Shown here in pieces: positions 33,395 through 43,964 of a stretch of 64,000 nucleotides of DNA. The number at the start of each line of letters is the position of its first letter. The stretch's first letter is position 1. Source of the stretch: Dryocosmus kuriphilus (taxonomy: Eukaryota; Arthropoda; Insecta; Hymenoptera; Cynipidae); contig CM076194.1 in assembly GCA_038277395.1 (NCBI GenBank), forward strand, positions 185,288,788 through 185,352,787, in the 5' to 3' direction. A program made the position numbers and the translations under genes. The notes under the pieces were generated by a model. That model was not told the DNA's origin and made no database searches. It saw only the letters and a list, made by a program, of their open reading frames with translations.

Positions 33395-34858
33395 TTCATG
33401 TTAAAAACTCATAGTAGTATAGTAGCGAAAGCATACGCTCTTCCAAAAGCTCATAAACCGGATTTGAAATGGCGACTTATTGTATCCACAATTGGCTCAC
33501 CGACTTATAATTTGTCCAAATTTTTATCCAACATTTTTAAATCTACTTTAGCAACTACTAAGTCTTTTATAAAAAACAGCTTCGATTTTAAAAATAAATT
33601 TAAAAATATAAATATACCAAAAACACACTCCTTAGTATCTCTGGATGTCATATCCATATTCGACCTTCGGATTTGGCTTTGGATTGCATTGAAGAAAAAT
33701 TAAATCTGAATCGAAATTTAACAAAAATCTAAAAATGAAATCCTAACAGCTACAAGAACAATTTTCAATAGCACTGTTTTTTCATTTAATAATAAACATC
33801 AACAAATTTCTGGATGTCCAATGGGCTCTCCATTTTCACCGATTGTTTCCAATTTGGTTTTAGATGATATTGAAAATAGAGCTTTAAATAAATTAACGTT
33901 CAAACCAATTTTTTATAAAAGGTACGTCGATGACATGTTCACAATTGTCCCAACTAATAAAATAAATGATTTACTTTTAACTTTTAATAGTATTGAAGAG
34001 TATCCAGTTCACTATTGAAGTTGGAAATAATAGCAAATTAAATTCTCTTGATTTATCTATTATTAAAACGGAGGATAATAATCTTATTACTAATTGGTAT
34101 AAAAAACCTACCAACTCCGGTAGATTTTTAAGCTTTGAATGTCATCACATGTCTTGTCATAAAATTGGAGTAATCAAACGATTGGTCGATCGTAATTTGA
34201 AATTGAGTGATAAAAAATTTTAGAATGAAAATTTAACTTATATTCAAGAATACTTCAGCTGAATAATTATCCTGCGTATTTTATAAAAACTGTCAATAAA
34301 GAACGTATTCATGAAACGTATAATAGCTTTTCTATTAATAACAGAAAAAGCAATTGGTTAGCCTCTTTCAATAAAAATGATATCAGAGTTACTCTTCCTT
34401 ACATCCAAGGCCTTTCTGAACAACTTCGAACTTCTTCAAGAAAATTTAACATAAATGTTTACTTTAAAAATAACCACAATCTAAATAATTTGTTTTTTTA
34501 AAATAAAGATTTTGATAAGATTGAATACCTATCGGGTGTTGTATATTTAATTAAATGTCATCAATGTAACAAAGTGTATATCGGTGAGACTGGTGGTCGT
34601 TTGAAAACCAGAGTCTCTGAACACAAAAGAGATGGTAGAATTGGAAATTTTAATACTAGTTTATCACAGCATTCCTGGCAATTTGGACACTCATTTGATT
34701 TTGAATTTAAAAATATTGAAATTTTAGCTAGGGAAAACAATATTCATAAAAGGCAGATTATAGAATACATTTTTATTAATAAATTTTGCAATACATCAAT
34801 TAATTTAAAAACAGAAACTATGAACATTAATAGCATTTATAATTGTATTTTACGTTAA
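33395..34858 (+). pseudogene. PLE reverse transcriptase with GIY-YIG endonuclease, broken
   Basis: Retrotransposition enzyme. AYALPKAHKPDLKWRLIVST and GSPTYNLSKFLSNI are the PLE reverse transcriptase fingers. SLDVISIF carries the first catalytic Asp. CPMGSPFSPIVSNLVLDDIE and KRYVDDMFTIVP carry the YxDD site (about 33925-33960). LDLSIIKTEDNN and WYKKPTNSGRFL follow, then a poorly kept connector. The endonuclease domain starts GVVYLIKCHQCNKVYIGETG (about 34535-34595), with RLKTRVSEHKRDGR. Frameshifts near 33660 and 34010 and stops near 34222 and 34500 break the frame. It would act in the nucleus on its own RNA, but cannot do so in this state. Confidence 0.88.
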
Positions 34859-35315
34859 CAATTTTTATATGGTTTTTTTCAAACTCCCTTCACTTTGGCG
34901 CGCTATTCTCATTTGAGGTTATACCACTAACATGTGTTTCAATGTAACTCCGTTTTCACTTCCGTATGTTCTCGTCCTCTGTACATCACTTTTGTCGTCA
35001 TATTTTAAAAAAAATGTGATCTCTAATTAAAAATTATTCAGAGCCATTTGATGCTCTGAATATAAGCAATTTTTATGCAATTTACTCAAGACTTAATGTA
35101 GGTCTTTTATCAGATGAATTTTCATTTTGACTTCGATACATAGATTTTGTTGCTTTGAGGTTATAAACCCTATTCTGGACTTTTTTTGAAAAATGTTTCC
35201 TTAAGGTATGTTTTTCACTGTTTTTTCTAAAAAAATTTATATCTAGTTTCCTTTTTATACATTATCACTATTGTTTTTTTCCTTGTATTTTCTTATTTCT
35301 AGAAATTGTGAATAA

Positions 35316-35362
35316 TTTTTCCTGATGATGACCCGCATTGTGTGTCGAAACGTCGAAATTTG
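35316..35362 (+). ncRNA. Hammerhead-ribozyme-like motif of the PLE
   Basis: CTGATGA (35322-35328) and GAAAC-GTC (35347-35354) frame a helix II that can form from GACCCGC and GUGUGUC with one mismatch and one wobble. Helix I can form from TTTC/GAAA. One extra U sits between the CUGAUGA box and helix II, a departure from the textbook core. Hammerheads are established features of PLEs. Activity here is uncertain. Confidence 0.55.
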
Positions 35363-35429
35363 TATGGATCGTTTTAGTCGAGGATTTTTGGATTATTAAA
35401 GCATCTTCACATATTATTTTTCCTCTTCT

Positions 35430-37870
35430 TATTAATTTCTTCATTTATATGGGCTGCAAGACTGAAGAAAATTCTCCAACTTCATGAGAAAGTCTTTCGG
35501 AATCGCGTGCTTGCGAAGAGGATCGTTGTCATATTTTCCTAGAGAGGAAATATGTTCAGAAGGTGAAACTGACTGGATTCATAAAATTTAGTGGCGGTTT
35601 CTTTGATATATTCTGAAATGTAGGATAACTGAAGTTCTTTGTGTAGGATATAATTTTTGGTATATCTGTGTTTTGGTAATGCGTCTGATGAATTTATTTT
35701 GAATTATTTAGATCTGATTAATGTTACATTTGACGCACCGCCCCAGATAGTACAGGCGTAGGTTATTATGGGTCGTATGAACATTTTATAGGTTAAAATC
35801 GCATAATCGGGTTTTAGACTTGATGCTCGATTAACAGTAGGATGTAGACGCGTCATGACCCGAGGGGTTTCCCTCTAATTTTCTGAATATGCTGTCTCCA
35901 ATTGAGACGTTTATGTAGTGTGTCACCAAGGCATTTTATGGAGTTTTTCCATTTTATTGGTCCTTTAAACATTTTAGGTGGGTCTATTGTGAATGGTTTC
36001 CTGATTGAGAAAAAAATTGATTCGGACTTTGCTGTGTTGATTTTTATTCTCCAGAGCTTAGTCCATGCGTCAATGATTTCAAGAGCTTTGTTGAGTAGTT
36101 TTAGAATTTTTGGAATTGACCAAGAGGAAGTGAATAATGTCGTTCACGTATATAATAAAAAACACCGGTCCTAGGATGCTGCCTTGGGGGACACCCGCTC
36201 GGATAGGTTTTTTTCTTCTGAGAGTGTCTGATTTACTTTGACTGAAAATTTTCTGTTTGTAAGATATGCTAGACACTGTCAAAAGCTTTTTTCACATCGA
36301 GAAAGACAGCTCCTTTATGTTTTCTTCGATTGAAATTCAAACTGATGGTTTCAGTGAGTTTGAGTATTATATGTTGCGTAGAATGACCTTTTCTAAACTC
36401 TTATTTTTGTGGTTTCAGTATGCTGTTTTCCTCGAGGTGATAGGTTACGCGAGAGAGGATTATTTTTTCAAAAATTTTACTGTTAATATTGAGAAGACTA
36501 ATGGGTCTGTAGCTAGTTGGGACCTATACGCGTCTTTGCCTTTTTTTTTTTTTTTTTTTTGAAAAACTAGAATGTGGGCTGTTTTCCAGAATTCAGGGAA
36601 GTAGCTTAGCTGAATGCAAGCTTTGAAGATGGAGGCGAGCAGAGTGAGGTAGGAGATAGGAAGTTTTTGAAGAACGAAATTTGAAATTGAGTCGTGTCCG
36701 AGAGTTTTATTATTTTTTGTGGTTTTGATTTGTTTGGCTATTTCCGTATGTTATCTTTTTTAAATTGTCGGTGCTGGGTATTTTGAGGTACACATGGACA
36801 ATTTTTTCACACTCGGCAATGCGTTCTGGGTCGGATGGCTCATCGTGTGGCGAGAAGTTACTTTCGTAGTTTGTTGCTAGAAGATTTGTTTTTTCGGTAG
36901 GGAAAGCGCAAATATTTTATCAGGGTTTTTAAGAGGGCAAATATTAGTTCGCGATTTTGTTAGAGATTTAGTCTTGCGCCATATAGAGTTATTTTTTATT
37001 TCAAGCTTATTGAATTTTTCTGGGTTTAATTATTCCAATTTTTACATCTGTGTTCTTGAACCTTGACTGCTATGGTTTTCCGAAGATGGTTAATAGAATT
37101 TTTGAGAATACAGCTTTTGGTTCTTTGATGTGCTTGATGGAGTTTGTTACGAGTATCGATAAGGTCTTCAATCTCGGGGCTGAGGGGTAGATCGTATTTG
37201 TTAACTGTGTCTGAGGGAATGAGGCGTGAATGGCAGTTTTTATGCTTGTGGTGAAGTTAGTTATGGCTTCGTCAATGTCAGTAATTTTTGTCAGTGTATG
37301 TTCGGAATTTATATGATCTTCAAGTGTCGAGTTGAATTTTTGCCAATTTGCTTTTGAGAAGTTGTAACTAGGTTCAACCGGAGCTTTTTCTTAGTTAGTG
37401 AATAATTTTAGGAGGACGGGTCGATGGTCTGACTCTAATTCATTTACAGTGAGAGTTTCGTGATTATAGAAGTTATTTCTAGTAATTGCAAAGTCGATGA
37501 GGTCAGATGTATGTTTCATATTGTGAGGGAAGAAGGTGCGTGAGTCTGGTGCTGTGACGCACAGATTCTTGTCATTTATAAATTCAAATAATTGTTTACC
37601 GATTCTATTGGTTTTTCTACTATTCCATGCTAAATGCTTAGCATTCAGGTCGCCTGCAACAGTTATCGAGGATGCATGTTTAAAAATTGGTAATAATATA
37701 GTTTTCCATGAATTTTTATTTGAATAGTGGTAGCTTCGAGAGTTTCTAGTTCGGGTATTATTAGTTCGTGATGTTCAATATCTTTTGAATTAAAATGGTG
37801 GTTTCCTATTGGTGTAAAAAATTTAAATTCCATGTCAAAATAAATAGGTTGGCAGACAACGAAAGGTGAG
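35430..37870 (-). mobile_element. Jockey-like non-LTR retrotransposon, minus strand, decayed
   Basis: Read on the minus strand, it has an endonuclease part (GDLNAKHLAWNSRKTN, then SDHRPVLLKL; about 37700-37400). A connector follows, then reverse transcriptase: GHDSISNFVLQKLP, YRPISLLNINSKIFEK, AVFLDVKKAFDSV, and RAGVPQGSILGPVFFIIYVN at 36080-36210. Several frameshifts, a poly-T of about 20 at 36540 and missing segments show it is dead. The 5' end near 37870 and 3' end near 35430 are estimates. Confidence 0.8.
36079..36282 (-). pseudogene. Reverse transcriptase palm fragment of the Jockey-like LINE
   Basis: The only longer open piece of this LINE. GVPQGSILGPVFFIIYVNDI is the signature between reverse transcriptase motifs B and C. 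The catalytic YADD box that should follow is not preserved; the frame runs instead into unrelated codons and a stop. The upstream domain AVFLDVKKAFDSV lies in another frame about 70 bases away. Confidence 0.8.
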
Positions 37871-38343
37871 GGGAGAGTCAGAATTTTCTCGTTCCCAATG
37901 ATACAGACTAATCATCGTCTTATATTCCCCGTTTTTTGATATCGATGTATCGATGAATCCGCAGCGCCGCTGTCCCGCTTCGAGTACAACGCTCGAGCCT
38001 AAATTTAAGTTGTTTTAAATTAAATATGATAGAATATCGATTGTCCGATTCATTATGGGACAGAGGAAGGTAAAGACGAAGTAAATTATATTGAAAACAC
38101 GTATAAAAAGCTGTGTGATTGAGGTTATGTAGAATTTTAAAAAGTAAACTAATACCGAAAGGTAAATCTAATGCTTTTCGTCCTTTTTAAAACATTTTCA
38201 TTAAAAACGAATAATAATTATAAAAATAGTACCGCTGTTCTATGGTGATATATACCGAAGTAAATGTACGAGCGTCTGTACTTGGAAGAACCCATGCTTG
38301 TAATATTTAAATTCTTAATAAAAAAAAAAAAAAAAAACGAAGG
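37871..38343. other. Unassigned spacer including a dispersed repeat
   Basis: 38024-38222 has a direct, about 85-90 percent similar copy at 47514-47705, sharing GATAGAATATCGATTGTCCG. No gene is seen. Confidence 0.6.
38024..38222 (+). repeat. 200-bp dispersed direct repeat, copy 1
   Basis: Partner at 47514-47705. Shared blocks include ATTCATTATGGGACAG and TTATGTAGAATTTTAAAAAG. Family unknown. Confidence 0.8.
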
Positions 38344-38348
38344 AACAC

Positions 38349-38463
38349 AAACATGATTCTAATTTCAGCGTTCAAACATGATTCTAATTTCAGCGTTTAA
38401 GCATGATTCTAATTCCAACTTTCAAACATGATTCTAATTCCAATGTCCAAACATGATTAGATT
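38349..38463. repeat. 25-bp minisatellite, about 4.6 units
   Basis: Unit AAACATGATTCTAATTTCAG plus five variable bases, four full units and a fragment. Confidence 0.9.
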
Positions 38464-38529
38464 TTAACGAATATTATCCTCCAAGACGTGGTTGTCGAAA
38501 CCGCGCGGTGACGCGCATGATGTGACCCC

Positions 38530-38575
38530 CCGTGCACCATAAAAGTGCGCTCAAAGAGGACCACTCTCTCATTTC
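38530..38575 (+). promoter_or_regulatory. Possible TATA-type promoter
   Basis: CCATAAAAG at 38537 is followed about 30 bases on by a CAGT-type initiator in TTTCACCAGTACGG. The layout fits arthropod polymerase II core promoters and lies at the start of the coding-like block. Weak evidence on its own. Confidence 0.3.
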
Positions 38576-40290
38576 ACCAGTACGGATACCTACGAGACCT
38601 GTTTGACTTCATAGTAACTAGAGCGTCTCAAGAAGCGTTCATTTTCTCGACCTTACTAGTTGCTTGTTTGTGTGTTCTGTTTCTGTCCACAGGAACACGT
38701 GCTGCTCGAGGTTTCTTTTCCATGGAAGCCCATGAGTCGGAGAGAGGAAGAAAGTGCATCCTAATCCACGCAAGCGTCTGGCGATTAAAGCAGAACCGCA
38801 GAGGACCGACAGGTAGCATCGTCTCCGAGAAAACAGGACAACCTTTTGCCTAGGAATATAGTGCCGGATAAGATTATGTGTTCGACGACTATCGCGAATT
38901 GTGTGATAGCACTGGTGTCTTTTTTCCCCGGATTTGAGAAACTCAGTGACAAGACCCCGAATCAATCTGTTAATCTCCCAGATAATCGTGTCGCATCTCT
39001 CCTCTTCCCCTAAAAAGTACACGTCCTAGTATTTCTACTCTAAATGACCCACCTGCTAATACCTGTCAAGTGAATCGTATATCGGGTGTGAACAAGGTTG
39101 TCGGCTGGAACGTACCAGCGGTCCCCTACCCCTCCTCGATGGAAAGTTTCAACGCCGTAGACACAAACAGTTGTCCTGTAAATTCGTGGTCTTATAACAT
39201 GACTCAAGCGGAGTGTTGCCCCTCACAACTCATCCCAGCTTTCGCGTATTACTCGTCCGTGGAGTGCCCGATTTGAAACGCGGTATTTCAATACGTTTTT
39301 CGTAGTTGTTAGAACTTACGCAAATCCCATTATGAAACGGATGAATCGAGCGAACCCTCGCAAGCGTTTCGCCGCAAAACGCAAAAGAATGACAGCAGCT
39401 CAAGCGTTAGCTCCCCCAAGCGTTATTTTGCCAATTTCTCCACCGTAATAATGTAGATGGAAATGTGATTTAAACGTCGAGATTGAAAGCAATTGTACGC
39501 CGGCCAAGGTGATAAGGCTCCCTACTGATTCGATTCTATCGATTTTTCCGCCGTCCGAGATATTCAAGATTATCAAGACGTATTCTCGACGCTCTCTGAA
39601 CTCGATGAGTTACAAATAAATTCTTTCGACGACCTCGCGGATTACCTTGTGAGAAATCCTATTAAAAAATGGCTAAGAAAGTATCAGTTCTGTTCCGTGG
39701 AACGCTCCACGTCAGGAACCTTCTTCTCTAATAAGTCCGCCCGGGACATAGCTTATGTTGCGGAATGCGTACTCAGTGAAAACAGAAAATGTTTCAGGAT
39801 CCAAAGACATTTTAGACTTTAGCACCTCGCCCCTGAAAACGTCGCCTCAAAATAAGAAAGTGTGCATCATAAGTGATATTTCGTATTTCGTATTCCTCAA
39901 ATGTGAAAGTGGTGCGCGATGACGAGCCGAACTTAAACGAAGAAGGGAGGGGACGCTGTCGCTGAGAGACTCGAACTGCATTACGCGAAATTGTCGATCG
40001 CTTTCCTCGCATTCCTGGGCAGTCGTCAGTTGTCTCTTGCATCGAACGGGGTTTAGATTAACGACCAACAATATCTCGCGTGTTATTCGAGGAATATATT
40101 TCTTGTCACAAGCCTCACGATCCAGAATCGAAATTTCAACGACGACCGCACACGACTTCGACGATCGTGCGGCCCGAAAAGAAGGACAATACTACTACGG
40201 AAGTGGAGAGAAAGAGGAAGACGGGGAAGTGAGATCCACTGTTGTAGGCTTCTCACACTCACCGGATACCTCGAAGATGTAGCCAACCAC
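38545..40290 (+). other. Unassigned coding-like block (several open frames, no known family)
   Basis: A GC-richer stretch with at least three substantial open frames: 38545-38853 (102 codons), about 38983-39276 (including VVGWNVPAVPYPSSMESF and cysteine pairs), and about 39528-39822 (DIQDYQDVFSTLSELDELQ then FDDLADYLVRNPIKKWLRK; no ATG, so an exon or a fragment). Two separate frames carry near-identical basic motifs: NPRKRLAIKAE at about 38765 and NPRKRFAAKRKRM at about 39346. A plausible acceptor (TTTCTGTCCACAG, 38680-38692) suggests splicing. It may be a remnant of an unidentified retroelement or viral-like insertion. I do not recognise it. Confidence 0.35.
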
Positions 40291-40298
40291 AACAAGCT

Positions 40299-40355
40299 GC
40301 CCTTTTCAGGGCTAAACGCCACATACACAACACGAAATTGGTTCTTTTTAGGACC
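40299..40355 (+). promoter_or_regulatory. Two histone-type 3' hairpins
   Basis: GCCCT-TTTC-AGGGC at 40299-40312 and GGTTCT-TTTT-AGGACC at 40340-40355, the second followed by ACCA. Both fit the stem-loop of replication-dependent histone mRNAs (six-base stem, four-base U-rich loop), and they lie 17 and 58 bases after the stop at 40282. No histone reading frame is recognisable upstream, so they may be a relic or a coincidence. Confidence 0.45.
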
Positions 40356-40379
40356 ACCAATTTATATAACGAGTACAAT

Positions 40380-40810
40380 ATCTACATCCATCTAATTGAT
40401 TGCTCTTTAAATTAATTAGGCAATAGCTACCCCTTCGATCCTTTTCTATGTCTATTTCAATCTACCATCACTTCTATTCGTTTGAACATCACTGTTTCTA
40501 TCCATGTCCATTCACCATTTACCTACATGTTTTCTTTCCTATCCACTATCTCTCCGCATTAATCCATTTATATCTCTGCTTTAATATCTAATCACCCCTA
40601 TCCTTTTTAATCGCAGTATTTCTATCCAAATTTATCCTCCGCTTATCCACATCTATTTTTCTATCCGTTGGGCAATACAGAATCCTGCTTATCTGTTTCA
40701 ATCCCTGTTTTTCAATCTTCTGCAATATAAGTCAGCCCTGTGCTTTTGAATCGCAGTATTTCTATCAAAGTGTATTCTCCGCTTATCCACGTCTATTATT
40801 TTCTATTCTT
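40380..40810 (+). repeat. Pyrimidine-rich degenerate repeat region
   Basis: Long C/T-rich text with repeated CTATCC and TCCATT words. TCGCAGTATTTCTATC plus its context recurs at about 40610 and 40749, a duplication with a period of about 138 bp. No gene. Confidence 0.6.
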
Positions 40811-41149
40811 TCGCAAGGCCGTAGCCCGCGGGTGGTCAGGGGGGTTCAAACCCATCCCGAAATTTTTTGAACCCTCTCCGAAATTCTTGGCAAGCTCAGA
40901 GTCAACATATGTTAAGTATGTACAATATAGTGTGATTGAGGTGTTGAACTGATCCTCCTCGAACTTTTTGTGTTTTATGTGGTTTTCCAGTTTCAACCTA
41001 CACTTATTTTTGCATAACGTGAGTGTGAGTGCCGCTGGTGCGATGGGGCCCTGAATCTGTGTTGCAGCTCCTCGAGTAACCGCTTTATATTTGGTTTTAA
41101 CGGTGATTGCTTCGATAGCATCATGGGTGCATGTTCCGTGTATGATGTA

Positions 41150-42417
41150 CAGTCTGTTCCAAAAGACAAGGTACGCGTTTTCTCGAAAAGTTTCAAAGAT
41201 TTTTTTTTCCTTTCTTTTTTGGCCTGCCTGTATGTTTGAAGGGCTAAGGCGGAACCGCTGATTCGCTTCATTCTCGTTCAAAGTGTCAGATATTGCACAA
41301 AATTGCGCAATAAGTGCTGTATACGCTAAACGTTTTGAGGCTGTGTTTTTGTGCACCAATAAACACGGACCACATCTTTCGTACTCAGCCGCTGCTAAAG
41401 TACTTTAAAAGTCTACGCACTTCGTGCAAACGTGGGTGGAGCGGCATAGGGACACAAAAACAGTCGGCGATCTGCCGGGAAGAGGAGAAATGCGAGCAAC
41501 ATCGAGTAAGGAGGATAAGGCAATCACTGCACTGTTTAAGCGCAATCCAGCTCTGCGGCTGCGCGAAGCCAAAGCTAAGCTAGCGGCGAAGGGACTAGAG
41601 GTTAGTATAAACAACATAAGACGCAGATTAGCTGAGGCAAAAGTGCAGTACCGTAGCACGAGGCAGAAATCCCTGCTCTGAGAGGTTCACATGCAAAAAC
41701 GCTTGGCATGGGCTACGGAAAATAATGATCGCGATTGTTCAAATATAATTTTTTCCGACGAAGCGTCCTTTTGGGCATGAGTTCCCATAAAACGTGCCTG
41801 GTCAGGCTGTGGTGAGCGGTTCCTCCAGCGAACTGTTAAACACCCCATAAAGGTCCATGTTTGGGGATGCTCCTCACAGCGCGGTTTTGGCTGTTTAGAG
41901 CTTTTTACTGAGAACCTGAACGCTCAAAGAATGGTCAAAATCTACAAACAGGGTCTTCTGAAGTCTGCAGGAAGGATGTTTGGAGCCAACAATGAGGTTT
42001 GGATCCTTCAAGAAGAAAACGACCCTAAACATCGCAGTCGCCTCTGCACGAGCTGAAAAGCGGAAAATGGCGTCGTGATCTTGGACTGGCCTTCACAATC
42101 TCCTGATGCAAATCCAATTGAAAATGTGTGGATTGTCGTTAAGAGAAAACTTGTAGGAAGGTTTGTATTCACCCTCAAGCAGCTCTCTCGACGAATTAGA
42201 GAGGTATGTCGCTCTCTATCTTCAGAATATGCCGAAAAACTAGTCGAGTGCATGCCCAGAAGGTGCCAGGCTATTATCCAGAATAACGGCGATTGGACGG
42301 TTTATTAAGAAGAGTCCGCCCTTTTTTTTAAAGCGGTTTTTCATGGGAAAAAAGAAAAATGAAGTTTTCTTTGAAACTTTTCGAGAAAACGCGTACCTTG
42401 TCTTGTGGAACAGACTG
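41150..42417 (+). mobile_element. Tc1-type transposon inserted in LINE ORF1
   Basis: CAGTCTGTTCCAAAAGACAA at 41150 is mirrored by TTGTCTTGTGGAACAGACTG ending at 42417. The inverted ends are about 60 bp and include CGCGTTTTCTCGAAAAGTTT. TA flanks both ends (41148-41149, 42418-42419). Removing the element and one TA restores the LINE reading frame. Confidence 0.93.
41232..42308 (+). pseudogene. Tc1 transposase, several in-frame stops
   Basis: The DDE transposase frame runs from ATG 41232 to TAA 42306-42308, interrupted by stops. The first helix-turn-helix reads SFKVSDIAQNCAISAVYAKR. The second domain has GRGEMRATSSKEDKAI and LREAKAKLAAKGLEVS. The first catalytic Asp is in IIFSDEASFW. The second Asp position has become Glu (QEENDPKH, where QDNDPKH is usual). 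The final Glu is in SPDANPIENVW, giving the DD34E spacing if the ancestral Asp is assumed. Stops lie near 41259, 41407, 41679, 41778 and 42053, the last where Trp would be usual. It stays almost wholly in one frame, so decay is mostly by substitution. Confidence 0.88.
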
Positions 42418-43964
42418 TAACAACCAACAGAGGTGCTCGGGATGTTTTGACATGTGTGAAGTGTGGCATTATAATCCACTTGGCCTGTGCTAATTTTGGA
42501 ATTTCCAAAGTTACGTACGATGCTCTTAAAAAACGCCAAATTGACTATCATTTTAAAAATTGCGCATCGACAACTAGTGCCACCTCTCTGTCAATGGAAG
42601 TCACCTCTAACCCAACTAGGCCAATTAATAAGGACCAGAATGTCGGTAATGTTGCTTTGGTACCCCCCACCAATGTGGATACCTCGGTAAATGCTACGTC
42701 TCTACCTTTGGACTTCACCGATCTAATTCGGAAAGCAATCTCGGACGGCCAAAGAGAAGCGCTTGCACAGTCAAAAGAGATCCTGATGCGGCTTATTGAG
42801 TTTTAAAACCGACAACAAGTTTTTCATGACAACCTGAATGCTACGCTCTCTGAAATCAAGTCAAATCTCACTGATAACACTAAGCGTATCGATTCACTGG
42901 AAATAGAAACTGAAACAAATAAGGAGGAGATAAACCTAGTAAAAAAGGAAGCTAAGATCCTAAAATCTAAAGTGGACACTTTGGAGCATGCGCTCAATGT
43001 CAACGAGCAAGTGTCTGCAGACTACGCTTAAAATTCATGGGCTCCCAATGAAGCAAAGTGAGGATCTCATGGTCACATTGACCTCGATTGCTATGGCTCT
43101 TGATGTTCCCCTTCTCAAGGGGGAAGTGGTTAACACTTATAGAGTAATTAAAGCACCCTTACTTACCAACCCCTCCATCCCTCCGATCATTGTTGCTAAG
43201 TTTAGTCGTCAAGAACTACGCGACAGGTTCATTGAGAGGCACAAGGTGAAAAGGGATTTTTCGACTTCGAACCTTGGAACAACCTACAACGAGAAAAGAC
43301 CTATTTTCTTTCGCGAGGCATTGACAACTTCTCTACAGGAAGATCTATGCCATTGCTCTCGGTCTTTGAAGAAACAAAAAAATAAAATATCTCTGGATAT
43401 CTGGCGGCAGAATTTTTTGTCGGAAGGAGGACGGCTTGCCGAGAATTCAGCTGACAAATCTCCAAACTGTTGACAGACTGGCATAGCAACAACAAACTAA
43501 GTATACTATGTTATCTTTAATAGCGATTTTCTACAGGTGTTCTTGGAACTTACACCACGCTACCAATTTAGATCATAATAACTTGATTTTGTTAACTACA
43601 CTAAGTCTATTCAACTATAGTTATGTTAATCCGACTTTGGCTATCCATCTTGCAACCGTTGATACTCTACCACTTTTTAGGTTACCCTTAATTGCGATTT
43701 CCCACAGTCATCTGTGGAATATATACCACGCTCTTAACTGTGCTTATTTTAATTGGATTTTGTTAGCAATACTTAGTTTATTTAACTATAGCTGCCTTGA
43801 ATGGTTTATTCAGTTGGTCGTTATTTATTCTATACTATAACGATTTTCTGACTTAAAGTGTAATCATGTTGTTTGGGCTGTATTTAAAATGTTTTACTGT
43901 TTCGATCATTATGTATGGATGCTTGGGAAGTTTCTAATTTTTGATTTGTTTCTTTTAATTTATC

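Larger units (their letters stand above)
33380..35410 (+). mobile_element. Penelope-like element (PLE), 5'-truncated
   Basis: Coding parts at 33398-34858, an untranslated tail, and a hammerhead-like motif at 35316-35362 near the 3' end, the arrangement known for PLEs. The N-terminal coding region found in the 51-64 kb array is absent here. The 3' limit is approximate, and no target duplication was identified. Confidence 0.85.
41123..43473 (+). pseudogene. LINE ORF1 with zinc finger and coiled coil, interrupted
   Basis: It opens MGACSVYDV at 41123-41149, then is cut by the Tc1 element. Skipping the element and one TA, it resumes in phase at 42420. The zinc-finger ligands are split by the insertion: Cys near the start, then CVKCGIIIHLACANF, resembling the PHD-like finger of some LINE ORF1 proteins. 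A stop at 42804-42806 is followed in the same frame by a heptad-rich segment (SEIKSNLTDNTKRIDSLEIE). After a frame change near 42990 comes KIHGLPMKQSEDLMVTLTSI and a basic C-terminal part ending at 43473. The protein would bind the element's RNA. Broken as it stands. Confidence 0.75.

Noticed and set aside
39840..40290. A histone gene ahead of the histone-type hairpins
   Set aside because: None of the frames resembles H1, H2A, H2B, H3 or H4.
40840..40870. GGGGTTCAAACCC as a tRNA or SINE B-box
   Set aside because: No matching A-box or tRNA fold upstream; it is a simple palindrome in a repeat fragment.
43508..43840. 110-codon hydrophobic frame between LINE ORF1 and ORF2
   Set aside because: Lies in the inter-ORF region, shows internal repetition and no known domain; taken as spacer.
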